DNA from: Clostridiales bacterium | GTDB taxonomy: Bacteria; Bacillota; Clostridia; Saccharofermentanales; DTU023 | Direction: 5' to 3' | DNA length: 64,000 nucleotides | Assembly: GCA_004556455.1 (NCBI GenBank) | Contig: SFGY01000004.1 | Location: forward strand, 1 to 64,000 | Shown here: in pieces, positions 23,893 through 32,516 of the stretch | Layout of the letters: each line of letters starts with the position of its first letter | How positions within the stretch are numbered: the stretch's first letter is position 1 | Made by a program: the position numbers and the translations under genes | The notes under the pieces: model-generated | What the model saw: the letters and a program-made list of their open reading frames with translations, nothing else | Told to the model about the DNA's origin: nothing | The model's database searches: none

Positions 23893-24813
23893 CTATTCCT
23901 TGATGTAAGGCTTAGCGCTGGAGGCCGGTCGATTAGAGCGACGCAGAACGACGCAGATGGCCGCGATTGTGATCACATAGGGCAGCATCAGAGCAAATTG
24001 GCTGGGGATGCCCGTGCTGGCTGCCTGTAAGCGGAACATGATGGCATTGCTGGCGCCAAAGACAAGGCTTGAAATGAGCACGCCCAGGGGAGTGTAATTG
24101 CCAAAGACCACTGCAGCCAGGGCGATAAAGCCTCCACCTGCGATCATATTTTCGGTAAAGAAGGTCATTTGACCCATGGAGACAAAGGCACCAGCAAAAC
24201 CGGCCATGATGCCGGAATAGAGAACCGCCAGAAAGCGTGTTTTGCTGACATTGATACCTACGGTATCACAGGCTTTGGGATTCTCGCCCACAGCACGGAC
24301 TTTGAGTCCCACATTGCAGTGCATCATGACAAACTGGGCAAGAGGCACGAGGAGCAGTGCGATGTAGACGGGGAGGGGCTGGCTGAAAACTGCTTCGCCC
24401 AGTATGGGGATGCGGGAAAGCAAAGGCAGTTCAACGGCGCCAAAGGTACTGATTTTAGGCGGACTGGTGCTGGCCCCAAATACGGCCCGGTTAATCGTGA
24501 TAGTGAGGCCGGATGCGAGGATATTTAAACCGGTGCCGATGACCGTCTGGTCTGCTTTAATGCTCACCGTAAAGAAAGCAAAGATCATCGCAAACAGGCA
24601 GCCCGTCAGCATGGCGATCAGGGCTCCGAGCAATGCTGACCCCGTATAATAAGAGCCCATGACACCGGCGAGAGCCCCCATCAGCATCATCCCTTCAGTG
24701 CCGATATTCACGACACCGGCGCGCTCAGAAAAAACGATACCGAGAGCAGCAATTAAGGTAGGTGTAGCCAGACGAAGAGTTGAGGCAATAAAAGAGCTCA
24801 CTGTAGTCATCAT
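23893..24813 (-). CDS. ABC importer permease, nucleoside type (NupQ/YufQ-like)
   Basis: A 306-residue permease with about eight membrane segments. The family pattern is clear: STLRLATPTLIAALGIVFSER followed by GVVNIGTEGMMLMGAL, the RAVGENPKACDTVGINVSKTR cytoplasmic loop that contacts the ATPase, and a long GGGFIALAAVVFGNYTPLG segment. This is the smaller of the two permeases of BMP-dependent nucleoside/purine importers. It starts at ATG 24813, overlapping the end of the preceding permease (ATGA), and is 9 bp from the ATPase gene. Ligand class is inferred from family and from the xanthine dehydrogenase genes just upstream. Confidence 0.93.
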   Translation of the reverse strand: MMTTVSSFIASTLRLATPTLIAALGIVFSERAGVVNIGTEGMMLMGALAGVMGSYYTGSALLGALIAMLTGCLFAMIFAFFTVSIKADQTVIGTGLNILASGLTITINRAVFGASTSPPKISTFGAVELPLLSRIPILGEAVFSQPLPVYIALLLVPLAQFVMMHCNVGLKVRAVGENPKACDTVGINVSKTRFLAVLYSGIMAGFAGAFVSMGQMTFFTENMIAGGGFIALAAVVFGNYTPLGVLISSLVFGASNAIMFRLQAASTGIPSQFALMLPYVITIAAICVVLRRSNRPASSAKPYIKE

Positions 24814-25925
24814 CGTTCGGCCCCCCTTTCTTCCATAGCTTTAGGGGGAATATTCAGGGTTTTATGGCGCAGGTGCCGGCCATGCTGAATACGGAACATC
24901 AGGCGACCGGCAATAAAGAGAATGATCACCGCCTGGACAACCAGAACGACGGAGGAACTTGCGTCGGTGACGGTCTGCATACGCAGTGAACCTGTTTGCA
25001 GACCTCCAAAGAGCAGACCTGAGAGCAGCATGCCGAGAGGATGATTGTTGCCGAGCAGAGCCACGGCAATGCCGGTAAAGCCGTAGGTGACTTTGAAAGA
25101 GGTCATCATGAGGCGATATTGTACGGCGATAATTTCGATGCAGCCGCCCAATCCGGCGAAGCCCCCGGCCAGGAACATGGAGCGAAGAATAGAGCGCCGG
25201 ATATTCATGCCGGCATATTCTCCCGCCGTACTATTAAGACCCACGACGCGAAGTTCGTAGCCCCTGGTGGTTTTCCAGAGAAAGACATAATAAAAGATAA
25301 CGCAGACCAAAAGAATGATCAGTCCCCAGTGGATCCTGCTTCCTGGGAAAATGGCTGTAAGACTTGCAGATTCTGGCATATGGGCAGACTGAGGATAAGA
25401 GCTGGAGGCGCTGTCCATAATCGGACCATTTACGCTATAGGAAATGAGCTGCGAAGCAATATAATTCAACATAATCGTCGTGATCAGCTCAGAAGCTCCA
25501 AACTGGACGCGAAGGATGGCGGGAATAAGACCGAAGAGAGCTCCACCGAGAAAACCCGCTATCAGAGTTAAGGGCAGGTGTAAAATGGCTGGCAGAGGAG
25601 GGAAACTGACGGCGGCAATTGTTGCCGCAAGGGCACCCATCTCAAATTGGCCTTCGGCACCCAGATTGATGATACCGCAGCGGTTGGCAATGGCATAGCT
25701 GAGGGCGGTAAATACAAAAGGAATGGCTTTGAGAATACTGTCTTCCCAAGCCCTCGGACTGCCGAAAGCCCCCGTGAAAAGGGCTTTATAGGCCGCAAGA
25801 GGAGAACTGTTGCTGCTCAGCAGGATCACCAGTGATCCCACCATAAGCGCGGCGAAGATGGCAATCAGGGGAAAGACCACGGCATTAAGCTGGTGGCCCA
25901 TTTTCTGCAGAATGGACTTCTTCAT
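24810..25925 (-). CDS. ABC importer permease, nucleoside type (NupP/YufP-like)
   Basis: A 371-residue permease with about ten membrane segments. The N-terminus reads MKKSILQKMGHQLN followed by FPLIAIFAALMVGSLVILL, then NRCGIINLGAEGQFEMGALAA (the motif shared with the partner permease) and RVVGLNSTAGEYAGMNIRRS, the ATPase-coupling loop. It is the larger permease of the pair. An in-frame TTG at 25976 would add 17 residues; neither start has a strong ribosome binding site and I chose the ATG because the signal-like N-terminus begins there. It is separated from the upstream bmp gene by about 270 bp with a terminator, suggesting reduced expression relative to the binding protein. Confidence 0.92.
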   Translation of the reverse strand: MKKSILQKMGHQLNAVVFPLIAIFAALMVGSLVILLSSNSSPLAAYKALFTGAFGSPRAWEDSILKAIPFVFTALSYAIANRCGIINLGAEGQFEMGALAATIAAVSFPPLPAILHLPLTLIAGFLGGALFGLIPAILRVQFGASELITTIMLNYIASQLISYSVNGPIMDSASSSYPQSAHMPESASLTAIFPGSRIHWGLIILLVCVIFYYVFLWKTTRGYELRVVGLNSTAGEYAGMNIRRSILRSMFLAGGFAGLGGCIEIIAVQYRLMMTSFKVTYGFTGIAVALLGNNHPLGMLLSGLLFGGLQTGSLRMQTVTDASSSVVLVVQAVIILFIAGRLMFRIQHGRHLRHKTLNIPPKAMEERGAER

Positions 25926-26153
25926 ACAATTTTCGTTTTCTACGCTTTTTTTTTGATCTGCCGCAGGGCAAGTCAAAATGATTGGCTATTTAGTTTCTCG
26001 ACACAGAGTTGTAAGACGATACCTGCATGGTGCAGATCAGCAACAGTGGGCATATCTTAAAGCTCTAAGCGTCGCCAGCTTTGTGGGTAAATTGATGTAT
26101 ATCAGCATCAGCGTACTTTTCCTAACTGCATTTTAGCAGTCATGCATGAATAG

Positions 26154-26186
26154 AAAAATGGGGTCTTTTGCAAAGCGAAAGACCCC
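26154..26186 (-). terminator. Terminator/attenuator after the first bmp gene
   Basis: GGGGTCTTT pairs with AAAGACCCC around a CGCTTTGCA loop; on the minus strand it is followed by ATTTTT. It lies 10 bp after the bmp stop and before the permease genes, so it probably makes the binding protein more abundant than the rest of the importer. Confidence 0.85.
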
Positions 26187-26195
26187 AGAAGGAAC

Positions 26196-27308
26196 TTAAT
26201 CCAGTTTAATGGTGATTTCACCGGCTTTCAGTTTGTCATAAATGTTCTGGAGTTCGCTTTTTACTTCGTCGGGTACATCGACGTAGTATTCGCCGATGGA
26301 GACAACGCCCTGAGCTGCGCCCATGGGGAGAATGTCATTGGGAATCTTTTTGTCGATATAGGCCTTATAGGCTGCTTCATAAGCGATTGAAGTATCCTTC
26401 AAAATGGCCACGACACAAGCTTTTGGAGCGATGCTCTCCATGTTCAGACCGGAGGCAATACCCTTGGCGCCAGCTTCTTCGGCAGCTTCCATGACGCCAA
26501 GTGAGGCCTGGTTTGCCATGGGGGCTAACACATCGGCGCCCTGACTGATCATGGCTTTGCCAAGTTCCTTAGCAGCACCGACATCGTCAAAGTTGCCGGT
26601 GTTTTCACTGAGAATCTTGATGTCCTTGTTAACATAGGCCACGCCCTGAGCAAAACCCTTGCCACCGTTGATAATCGGATTGATGGGCAGACCGCCGATA
26701 AAGCCGACCGTGTTACTCTTGGTGAGCAGTGCGGCCAGGGCTCCCATGAGGAAACCCTGTTCGGCATCCTGAATGGCAAAGGAACAAATGTTGTCCTCGG
26801 TCAGCGTGGAGTTGATAGCGAAAAACTGAACCTGCGGAAATTCTTTGGCAACGCCGGCCAGAGCATCCTGGTAACTATTGGATGAGAGGAAGATGACATT
26901 GTAACCTTCATCCGCAAAGGTGCGGATAGAATCCTGGGCAGAGGAAGCTGGCACATTTTCCACATATTTGGTTTCAGCACCCAGGGCTTCAATCTTTTTC
27001 AGACCTTCATGAGCGGTGGCGTTCCAACTCATATCGGAGATGGCGCCTTCGAGAATCAGAGCGACCTTATTTTTCTTTTCCGTACCCTCGTCTTTTTTCT
27101 CTTCAGTTTTTTCCGCTTCTGTTGTTTCCGCGTTGGCTTTATCGTCGGCCGGAGCCGCCTCCGAACCTTTGTCTTCAGCATTGTCTTTGGCTGCTTCCGT
27201 CTTTTTCTCAGCCTCTTTAGGCTCGGCTGCCGGAGCACAGCCTACGGCGAGCCCAAGCAACAAACTGAGAACGAGGAGCAAAGAGAGCAGTTTACTTGTT
27301 TTTTTCAT
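26196..27308 (-). CDS. bmpA: BMP-family nucleoside/purine-binding lipoprotein
   Basis: A 370-residue substrate-binding lipoprotein. The signal peptide MKKTSKLLSLLLVLSLLLGLAVG ends at the lipobox cysteine (LAVG-C, near residue 24), then a ~60-residue linker rich in Glu, Lys and Ala, then the BMP domain from KNKVALILEGAISDMSWN. Family landmarks: FADEGYNVIFLSSNSY, GFLMGALAAL, GFIGGLPIN, GADVLAPMANQ. BMP proteins such as PnrA bind purine nucleosides. ATG 27308 is set by GGAGG 5 bp upstream; an in-frame TTG at 27320 overlaps that site. It is the first gene of the importer and follows xdhC by 220 bp. It has its own likely promoter at 27370-27398. Confidence 0.95.
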   Translation of the reverse strand: MKKTSKLLSLLLVLSLLLGLAVGCAPAAEPKEAEKKTEAAKDNAEDKGSEAAPADDKANAETTEAEKTEEKKDEGTEKKNKVALILEGAISDMSWNATAHEGLKKIEALGAETKYVENVPASSAQDSIRTFADEGYNVIFLSSNSYQDALAGVAKEFPQVQFFAINSTLTEDNICSFAIQDAEQGFLMGALAALLTKSNTVGFIGGLPINPIINGGKGFAQGVAYVNKDIKILSENTGNFDDVGAAKELGKAMISQGADVLAPMANQASLGVMEAAEEAGAKGIASGLNMESIAPKACVVAILKDTSIAYEAAYKAYIDKKIPNDILPMGAAQGVVSIGEYYVDVPDEVKSELQNIYDKLKAGEITIKLD

Positions 27309-27369
27309 AAATACCTCCAATATATCCTGAGAAGGCCAGCTAATACTTGTGAGCTAAGCCTTTATCCCA

Positions 27370-27398
27370 GTTTTAAACACTGGAGACGAAAAAAGCAA
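27370..27398 (-). promoter_or_regulatory. Candidate promoter of the first bmp gene
   Basis: On the minus strand TTGCTT (27398-27393), 17-bp spacer, TAAAAC (27375-27370), 62 bp before the start codon. Confidence 0.5.
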
Positions 27399-27527
27399 GC
27401 CGACCAAGTAAGAGAGGGTGTCTTCCCGAGATCCGATAAAAAGGCGCAGATGAACTTAGAGACATTGTTTCTTCAGCATTCCAGGACAGTCTTAAGAGAA
27501 AGCTGTCCACGAAAGCTGAGTATTCGT

Positions 27528-28094
27528 TCAGGCTGGTCCAAAGCGCTGGTCCATGACTTTTTCGATGGCCTTGATAATATTGACATAACCGGTGCAGCGG
27601 CAGAGGTTTCCAGCAATTTGCCGCCGGATTTCGTCGCGGCTGAGGCGTTTGCCCGCGCGGAAGATCGCTTCTGCGGCCATAATAAAACCGGGCGTACAGT
27701 AACCGCACTGCAAAGCGGCTTCGTCAACGAAGGCCTGCTGCAGATCTGAAAGCTCGCCATGAGGTCCTTCCAGGCCTTCAAGGGTGGTGAGGTCTTTGCC
27801 ATCGGCCCAGATGGCCAGATAGATGCAGGAGTCAAAGGGCTCATCGTTGATCAAAACCGTGCAGGCGCCGCATTCGCCGACTTCACAACCTCGCTTGACC
27901 GAGGTCATGCCACAGTCGTTGCGCAGCATCTCGAGAAGAGAGAGTCGCACATCGACGGTTAATTGTCTGGGACGTCCGTTTAAGGTAAAGCGGATCGTTT
28001 TCATTTGACGCGCCAGTTCAGGATTCTCCTGGATTTCCCGATCTGTGGCTTTCTGCTGTGCGCAGACTTGAGAGAGATTTTTTTCTTCGTTCAT
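27528..28094 (-). CDS. xdhC: Xanthine dehydrogenase, [2Fe-2S] subunit
   Basis: A 188-residue iron-sulphur subunit of a three-subunit molybdenum hydroxylase. The plant-type [2Fe-2S] cluster is held by GCEVGECGACTVLINDEPFD and a following Cys; the second cluster by QCGYCTPGFIM and NLCRCTGYVNI. It passes electrons from the molybdenum centre to FAD. The start at ATG 28094 follows AGGGG; a possible upstream start at 28124 lacks such a site, and another ATG begins MKTIRFTLNGRPRQL where shorter family members start. Third gene of the order MoCo subunit, FAD subunit, Fe-S subunit on the minus strand. The 160-bp gap before it contains a ~50-bp degenerate triple repeat. Confidence 0.94.
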   Translation of the reverse strand: MNEEKNLSQVCAQQKATDREIQENPELARQMKTIRFTLNGRPRQLTVDVRLSLLEMLRNDCGMTSVKRGCEVGECGACTVLINDEPFDSCIYLAIWADGKDLTTLEGLEGPHGELSDLQQAFVDEAALQCGYCTPGFIMAAEAIFRAGKRLSRDEIRRQIAGNLCRCTGYVNIIKAIEKVMDQRFGPA

Positions 28095-28107
28095 AAGCTT
28101 CCCCTCG

Positions 28108-28232
28108 TCTTGAGTTCGGCTCACGCTGCTACGGGCGTGAGGACTGGAGTGGATTTTTTATTTAAGTTCGGCTCCGGCGCACCACAGGGCGATCAGGAGC
28201 GCTTTTTCATTATGAGTTCAGCCACGCCGATT
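28108..28232 (-). repeat. Three ~50-bp spaced repeats upstream of xdhC
   Basis: On the + strand GAGTTCGGCTCACG (28112), AAGTTCGGCTCCGG (28164) and GAGTTCAGCCACGC (28214) recur at 50-52 bp intervals, the latter two preceded by a T-rich run. It fills most of the xdhB-xdhC gap. No function can be assigned. Confidence 0.5.
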
Positions 28233-28254
28233 CCTGGCAAGCACTGCGCTTTAT

Positions 28255-29139
28255 TTACCCCTGGCTGACGCCGGAACGCTGCAGAACTGTCTCCAGCGCT
28301 CTTTTGGCGGTGGCTTTTATCAGGTGCAGGCGGAAGGCCTGGGAAGCGCGCCAGCTTTCACGGGGGGAGAGCCCCTCGGTGATATGGGCGAGCACCTTGG
28401 GAATAAAGTTCTGATCCAGAGGCTGTCCTCTACCAGCTGCTTCTGCAGCGAGTGCACGGGTGGGAACCGGTGCGGCAACACCGTAGGCGATGCGCAGGTC
28501 CTCAACGGTCTTTTTATCTTCGGAAAGCCGCAGATTAACGCTGCAGGACAGCGTAGCGATATCCATGGCCTCACGCATGGCGTATTTGATGTACTCGCCG
28601 ACATAGCCCTCGTAGGAAGAGCGGGGAATGCGGATAGCGACCTGAATCTCGCCGGGCCGCAGATCCACCTTGCCGACACCCTTGTAGAAATCCCTCAGAG
28701 GCAGGCGGCGCAGGCCTTCTGCTCCATGAAGTTCGACCTCGGCGTCGTAAGCGACCAAGGTAGCGCCTGAATCGGCAGAAGTGATGCCGTTGCAGGTATT
28801 GCCGCCAATGGTCCCGATATTGCGAACCTGTGGGCCTCCGACCAGGCTGACAGCCTTGGCCAGTGTCGGAACGAGTTTCAGGACAAGCGGATCTGAGGCC
28901 ACCTGGGTAAAGCTGCAAAGACTGCCGATGCGGAGCGTTCCATCCTCTTCCAGCTTGATCTCCCGCAGCTCATCAATCATGTAAATACTGACAAATTCAC
29001 GGTTTGCCAGTTTGCCTTCGCGAATTTTAATGAGGTTATCCGAACCGCCGGCCATCACTCGCGCTTCCGGATGCTCCAGAAGCAGGCGTGTGGCTTCTTC
29101 CACTGAAAACGCTTCGTACAGCGCTTTGATATCAAACAT
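28255..29139 (-). CDS. xdhB: Xanthine dehydrogenase, FAD-binding subunit
   Basis: A 294-residue subunit of the CO-dehydrogenase flavoprotein family. The FAD-binding loops are ARVMAGGSDNLIKIREGK near residues 26-43 and VRNIGTIGGNTCNGITSADSG near 105-125. The C-terminal domain (YAMREAMDIATLSCSVNLRL, ITEGLSPRESWRASQAFR) is of the XdhB type. It transfers electrons from the Fe-S clusters to NAD or another acceptor. ATG 29139 follows AAGGAGG. It lies 62 bp after the large subunit gene and belongs to the same operon. Confidence 0.94.
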   Translation of the reverse strand: MFDIKALYEAFSVEEATRLLLEHPEARVMAGGSDNLIKIREGKLANREFVSIYMIDELREIKLEEDGTLRIGSLCSFTQVASDPLVLKLVPTLAKAVSLVGGPQVRNIGTIGGNTCNGITSADSGATLVAYDAEVELHGAEGLRRLPLRDFYKGVGKVDLRPGEIQVAIRIPRSSYEGYVGEYIKYAMREAMDIATLSCSVNLRLSEDKKTVEDLRIAYGVAAPVPTRALAAEAAGRGQPLDQNFIPKVLAHITEGLSPRESWRASQAFRLHLIKATAKRALETVLQRSGVSQG

Positions 29140-29201
29140 CTGTTCCTCCTTAGAGATAAAGCTTAGAGCTCAAGCGTCACTGCCGCCGAACCTTCCCGGA
29201 A

Positions 29202-31493
29202 TTATTCGTCAAAGAGCTTTGCTTCGCTGAAAGCACGGAAAAGCTCGTGAGGATTGAGAGGATTCTCATTGATGGCGACGCCTGTGGCCTGAAGAACCGC
29301 GTTGCGGATGGCCGGGGCGCCCGAATTGGCAGGCGGCTCGCCCAGGGATTTTGTACCGAAGACGCTGGTCGGTTCAGGGTTTTCAACAAAGAAGGCCTGC
29401 ATCTTGTCCGGATGATCCATGCTGGTTCCCAGCTTGTAGTCGAGCAGATTGTTGTTGAGCATGCGTCCGGTTTTTTCGTCGAAGAGGCATTTTTCCGTGA
29501 CGCCATAGCCAAGCGCCATGCTCATTCCGCCATGAACCTGAGCTTCCGCCAGCTGGGGATTGATGAGACTGCCGCAGTCGTGCACGTTGATCATATTCAG
29601 GACTTTGACCTTGCAGAGGGGAATGTCGACCTCAACTTCGGCAAAGGTGCAGCCGAAAGAGTAGGCGTTGCTCTTGATCTGGGCCGTGCTTTCTGCGCTG
29701 AACTGTACACTGTGTTCGAGACTGTAAAGGGCCTGTGTGGCCAGTTCCCCGAGCGTCATCAGCTCGCGCCTGTCGCTGCTGCGAATAATCTTTCCATCGA
29801 CGATGTCGAGTAAAGCGACAGGGAAGCGGAGAATCTCGTGGGCGTAATTGAGAATTCTTTCCCGGAGAATATCTGCCGTCTTGCGAATCGCGAAACCGGC
29901 GACATAGGTCTGACGGGAAGCATAAGAGCCTGATCCGTAGGGGGTGACATCGGTATCCTGGGCGCTGACAACATGAATGTCTTCAAAGGGCACGCCGATA
30001 GCTTCGGCGGCCATCTGCGAAAAGGCAGTATCCGCGCCCTGGCCGATTTCCGTTTCGCCCAGCTGCATCTGGACACTGCCATCCTGATTCACCAGCATGC
30101 GACAGCTGCTGGATTCCAGGCTGATGGGCCAGACAGCCGTGTTGTACCAGAAGGCGGCGCAGCCAACGCCGCGGCGGATGTCGCCGCTCTGTTCGGCATA
30201 TTCCTTTTGTTTGCGCTTAAAGTCGATCGCTTCGGCGCCCTTGTCCAGGCACTGCCTGATGCTGTCGAAATAGTTCTCATTTTTGGAAAAAGCGTCCACG
30301 TAGCCGACGGGCATGGTGTTCTTTTTGCGGAATTCCAGCGGATCAAAACCCATCTGTTGGCAGATGTCGTCGGTATGGGCTTCCATGGCGAAAGTGACCT
30401 GTGGGATGCCGTAACCGCGCATGGCTCCGGAGGTAGCTCGATTCGTGTAGACCGTCCAGGCCTCACAGTCGACATTGGGGCAGGGATAAAACTGCGGGAA
30501 TGCCCCCATACCCTTGGCAGTCACGCCATGGCTGTGTGAGCCGTAAGCGCCCTGGTTCGACCAACACTGAAAGGTGCGCGCAGCGAAACTACCGTCCTGG
30601 CGAACCCAGGAGCAGAGGTGATAGCGAATACCGTGTCGCACGCGCGTGCTCGTGAAGGTTTCCTCACGCGAGATGGAGAGCAGTACCGTGCGACCGCCCA
30701 TCTGCTGGCTGAGCCAGGCATTCAGAGGTTCGTAGAGAGCATCCTGCTTGTTGCCGAAGCCCCCGCCGATATAAGGCTTGATGATCCTCACCTTACCCCA
30801 GGGAAGACCCAGGGCGATGGCACAGACGCGCCGCGTAATCTGAGGGATCTGGGTAGAGCTGACGACGACGATTTTACCGGCCTCTTCGTAAGCGTAGCTG
30901 ATCGGAGGTTCGATATGAGAGTGTTGAACGGCGGGCGTTTCATACCAACCTTCAATTTTTGTCAGCCCATCTTCTTTAATCGCCTCAGCGACATTCCCCA
31001 GATGGATCTCACTGTGACCGCAGATGTTATTGGGAAAGCCTTCATGGACAAGAGGCGCGCCATCTTTCATGGCCTCCTGGGCATCGAGCACGAAAGGGAG
31101 GACCTCGTAGTCCACTTTAATCAATCTCAGGGCGCGATCGCAGGCGATTTCATTTTCGGCGACGACAGCGGCCACATCGTCGCCGTAATAGCGGACATGG
31201 CGGTTTAAGAGATGGCGGTCAGCGACATCCCGGTGACTTTCTTCGATAGCCCAGGGGTGACCGGCCGTGGCAAAGGGAATATCGGGGACATCGAAACAGG
31301 TAAAGACCTTGAGGACCCCTGGAACTTTTTCCGCTTCCGTGGTGTCGATCGAGCGCACAATGGCATGAGCGACGTTGGAATGCAGAACTTTGGCGACCAG
31401 CGCGCCCTGTTTCAATAAATCTTCTGTGAACTTGGCGCGACCGGTGACTTTATCCGGAGCGTCAACCCGGGTCATACTTTTTCCAACAATCAT
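29202..31493 (-). CDS. xdhA: Xanthine dehydrogenase, molybdopterin-binding subunit
   Basis: A 763-residue large subunit that hydroxylates hypoxanthine/xanthine at the molybdenum centre. It opens with GKSMTRVDAPDKVTGRAKFTEDL, the usual start of this family. Active-site landmarks are GGGFGNKQD, GAMRGYGIPQ (substrate-orienting Arg), EIGQGADTAFSQMAAEA and the catalytic Glu in SLGEPPANSGAPAIRN. ATG 31493 lies 6 bp after GGGAGG, so the longer reading from 31517 is rejected. It is the first gene of the xdhA-xdhB-xdhC unit and is divergent from the MocA-like gene, with a ~245-bp intergenic region between. Purine specificity is inferred from the neighbouring importer, PucR and YgeW; other aromatic heterocycles are possible. 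Confidence 0.93.
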   Translation of the reverse strand: MIVGKSMTRVDAPDKVTGRAKFTEDLLKQGALVAKVLHSNVAHAIVRSIDTTEAEKVPGVLKVFTCFDVPDIPFATAGHPWAIEESHRDVADRHLLNRHVRYYGDDVAAVVAENEIACDRALRLIKVDYEVLPFVLDAQEAMKDGAPLVHEGFPNNICGHSEIHLGNVAEAIKEDGLTKIEGWYETPAVQHSHIEPPISYAYEEAGKIVVVSSTQIPQITRRVCAIALGLPWGKVRIIKPYIGGGFGNKQDALYEPLNAWLSQQMGGRTVLLSISREETFTSTRVRHGIRYHLCSWVRQDGSFAARTFQCWSNQGAYGSHSHGVTAKGMGAFPQFYPCPNVDCEAWTVYTNRATSGAMRGYGIPQVTFAMEAHTDDICQQMGFDPLEFRKKNTMPVGYVDAFSKNENYFDSIRQCLDKGAEAIDFKRKQKEYAEQSGDIRRGVGCAAFWYNTAVWPISLESSSCRMLVNQDGSVQMQLGETEIGQGADTAFSQMAAEAIGVPFEDIHVVSAQDTDVTPYGSGSYASRQTYVAGFAIRKTADILRERILNYAHEILRFPVALLDIVDGKIIRSSDRRELMTLGELATQALYSLEHSVQFSAESTAQIKSNAYSFGCTFAEVEVDIPLCKVKVLNMINVHDCGSLINPQLAEAQVHGGMSMALGYGVTEKCLFDEKTGRMLNNNLLDYKLGTSMDHPDKMQAFFVENPEPTSVFGTKSLGEPPANSGAPAIRNAVLQATGVAINENPLNPHELFRAFSEAKLFDE

Positions 31494-31739
31494 GGTGGAC
31501 CTCCCTTTTTCCGTCAAAGCATGTGCGAACAGGAAACTGTGATAAATGTTATTAAATAAAATATAGCTTTAGCCAATACTCTTCCTTATCTATCCAGTAT
31601 CTTAACACGCAAGGGACTTCACTTCTTTGTATGATTCACACAAACGCGGAGACGAAGATTTCATCTTTTGTAGTGAATATACGATGTACAGGTGATTGTG
31701 AGCGTCTAAAATATGAATAAAAAAGGGGAAAGAGTTTTC

Positions 31740-32396
31740 ATGCTGGAGGGCATTTCTGCTATCTTGCTGGCCGCAGGTGAATCTGCGCGCATGAAAAGCT
31801 GCGAGAGCAAGCTTCTCCTGCCGCTGAGGGGACGCGAGCTGGTCACCTATCCCGCTGAGGCCGCCAGGGAGGCCTGTGTACAGGATTTTATTGTTGTCCT
31901 TGGGCGCGATGCGGAAAAGGTGGAGAAGGTCGTACAGAAATACGGACCTCGCTGTGTTTTTAATCGTCACTATACCAGCGGGCAGGGCAGCTCCATTGTC
32001 TGTGGCATGAAAGCACTGGGAGCAGAGAGCCGCGCTTGCTTTTTTCTCATGGGGGATCAACCGGGACTGCGTGCAGCTCATCTGAGGCAGCTGGCCGCGG
32101 GTTCGGCCTCCGATAAAATTATCGTACCGCTCTACGCAGGTCGCCGGGGCAGTCCCTGTCTCTTCGGATCCGACTTTTATGAAGAACTGCTGCAGCTCCG
32201 GCCTGAAGAAAGCGGACGCAAGGTCATTCTGGCCCACCCGGAGGCCATCCGGGAGCTTGCCATGGGCGACGATGTGAACCCCATGGATATCGATACGAAA
32301 GAAGACTACCGTGAGGCGTGCTCTAAAGCAAAGGAGGCGTGCTCTAAAGTTAAGGCTGACGATGCCCGGAGCCGCGGAGATGAAGAAAACCGATAG
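31740..32396 (+). CDS. MocA-like molybdenum cofactor nucleotidyltransferase
   Basis: A 218-residue NTP-transferase of the MobA/MocA family. The nucleotide-binding start ISAILLAAGESARMKSCESKLLLPL carries the LAAGxSxRM...K signature; FFLMGDQPGLRAAHL contains the metal-binding Asp, and GSPCLFGSDFYEELLQL and VNPMDIDTKEDY are typical of MocA. MocA makes the cytosine dinucleotide form of the cofactor used by xanthine dehydrogenase-type enzymes. A start at 31713 lacks a ribosome binding site; ATG 31740 follows AAAGGGGAAAG. The C-terminus ends in a tail with a duplicated 21-bp unit (EACSKAK, EACSKVK). It is followed by the Se-dependent hydroxylase, in which setting related proteins have been tied to selenium-dependent enzymes. 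Confidence 0.85.
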   Translation: MLEGISAILLAAGESARMKSCESKLLLPLRGRELVTYPAEAAREACVQDFIVVLGRDAEKVEKVVQKYGPRCVFNRHYTSGQGSSIVCGMKALGAESRACFFLMGDQPGLRAAHLRQLAAGSASDKIIVPLYAGRRGSPCLFGSDFYEELLQLRPEESGRKVILAHPEAIRELAMGDDVNPMDIDTKEDYREACSKAKEACSKVKADDARSRGDEENR

Positions 32397-32516
32397 CCGC
32401 GCCGATGCGCACATAGCTGCTCATGCATGGCGCTGTGCGGGCAGCCGATAGGGATGACAATACGCGGGCGGCCGATTGAGGGCGACACCGACATAGGATG
32501 AAAAAGGAGAAGAAGG

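Noticed and set aside
31518..31739. Purine or Moco riboswitch between xdhA and the MocA-like gene
   Set aside because: I could not find the conserved cores of either class; the region shows only weak promoter-like boxes.
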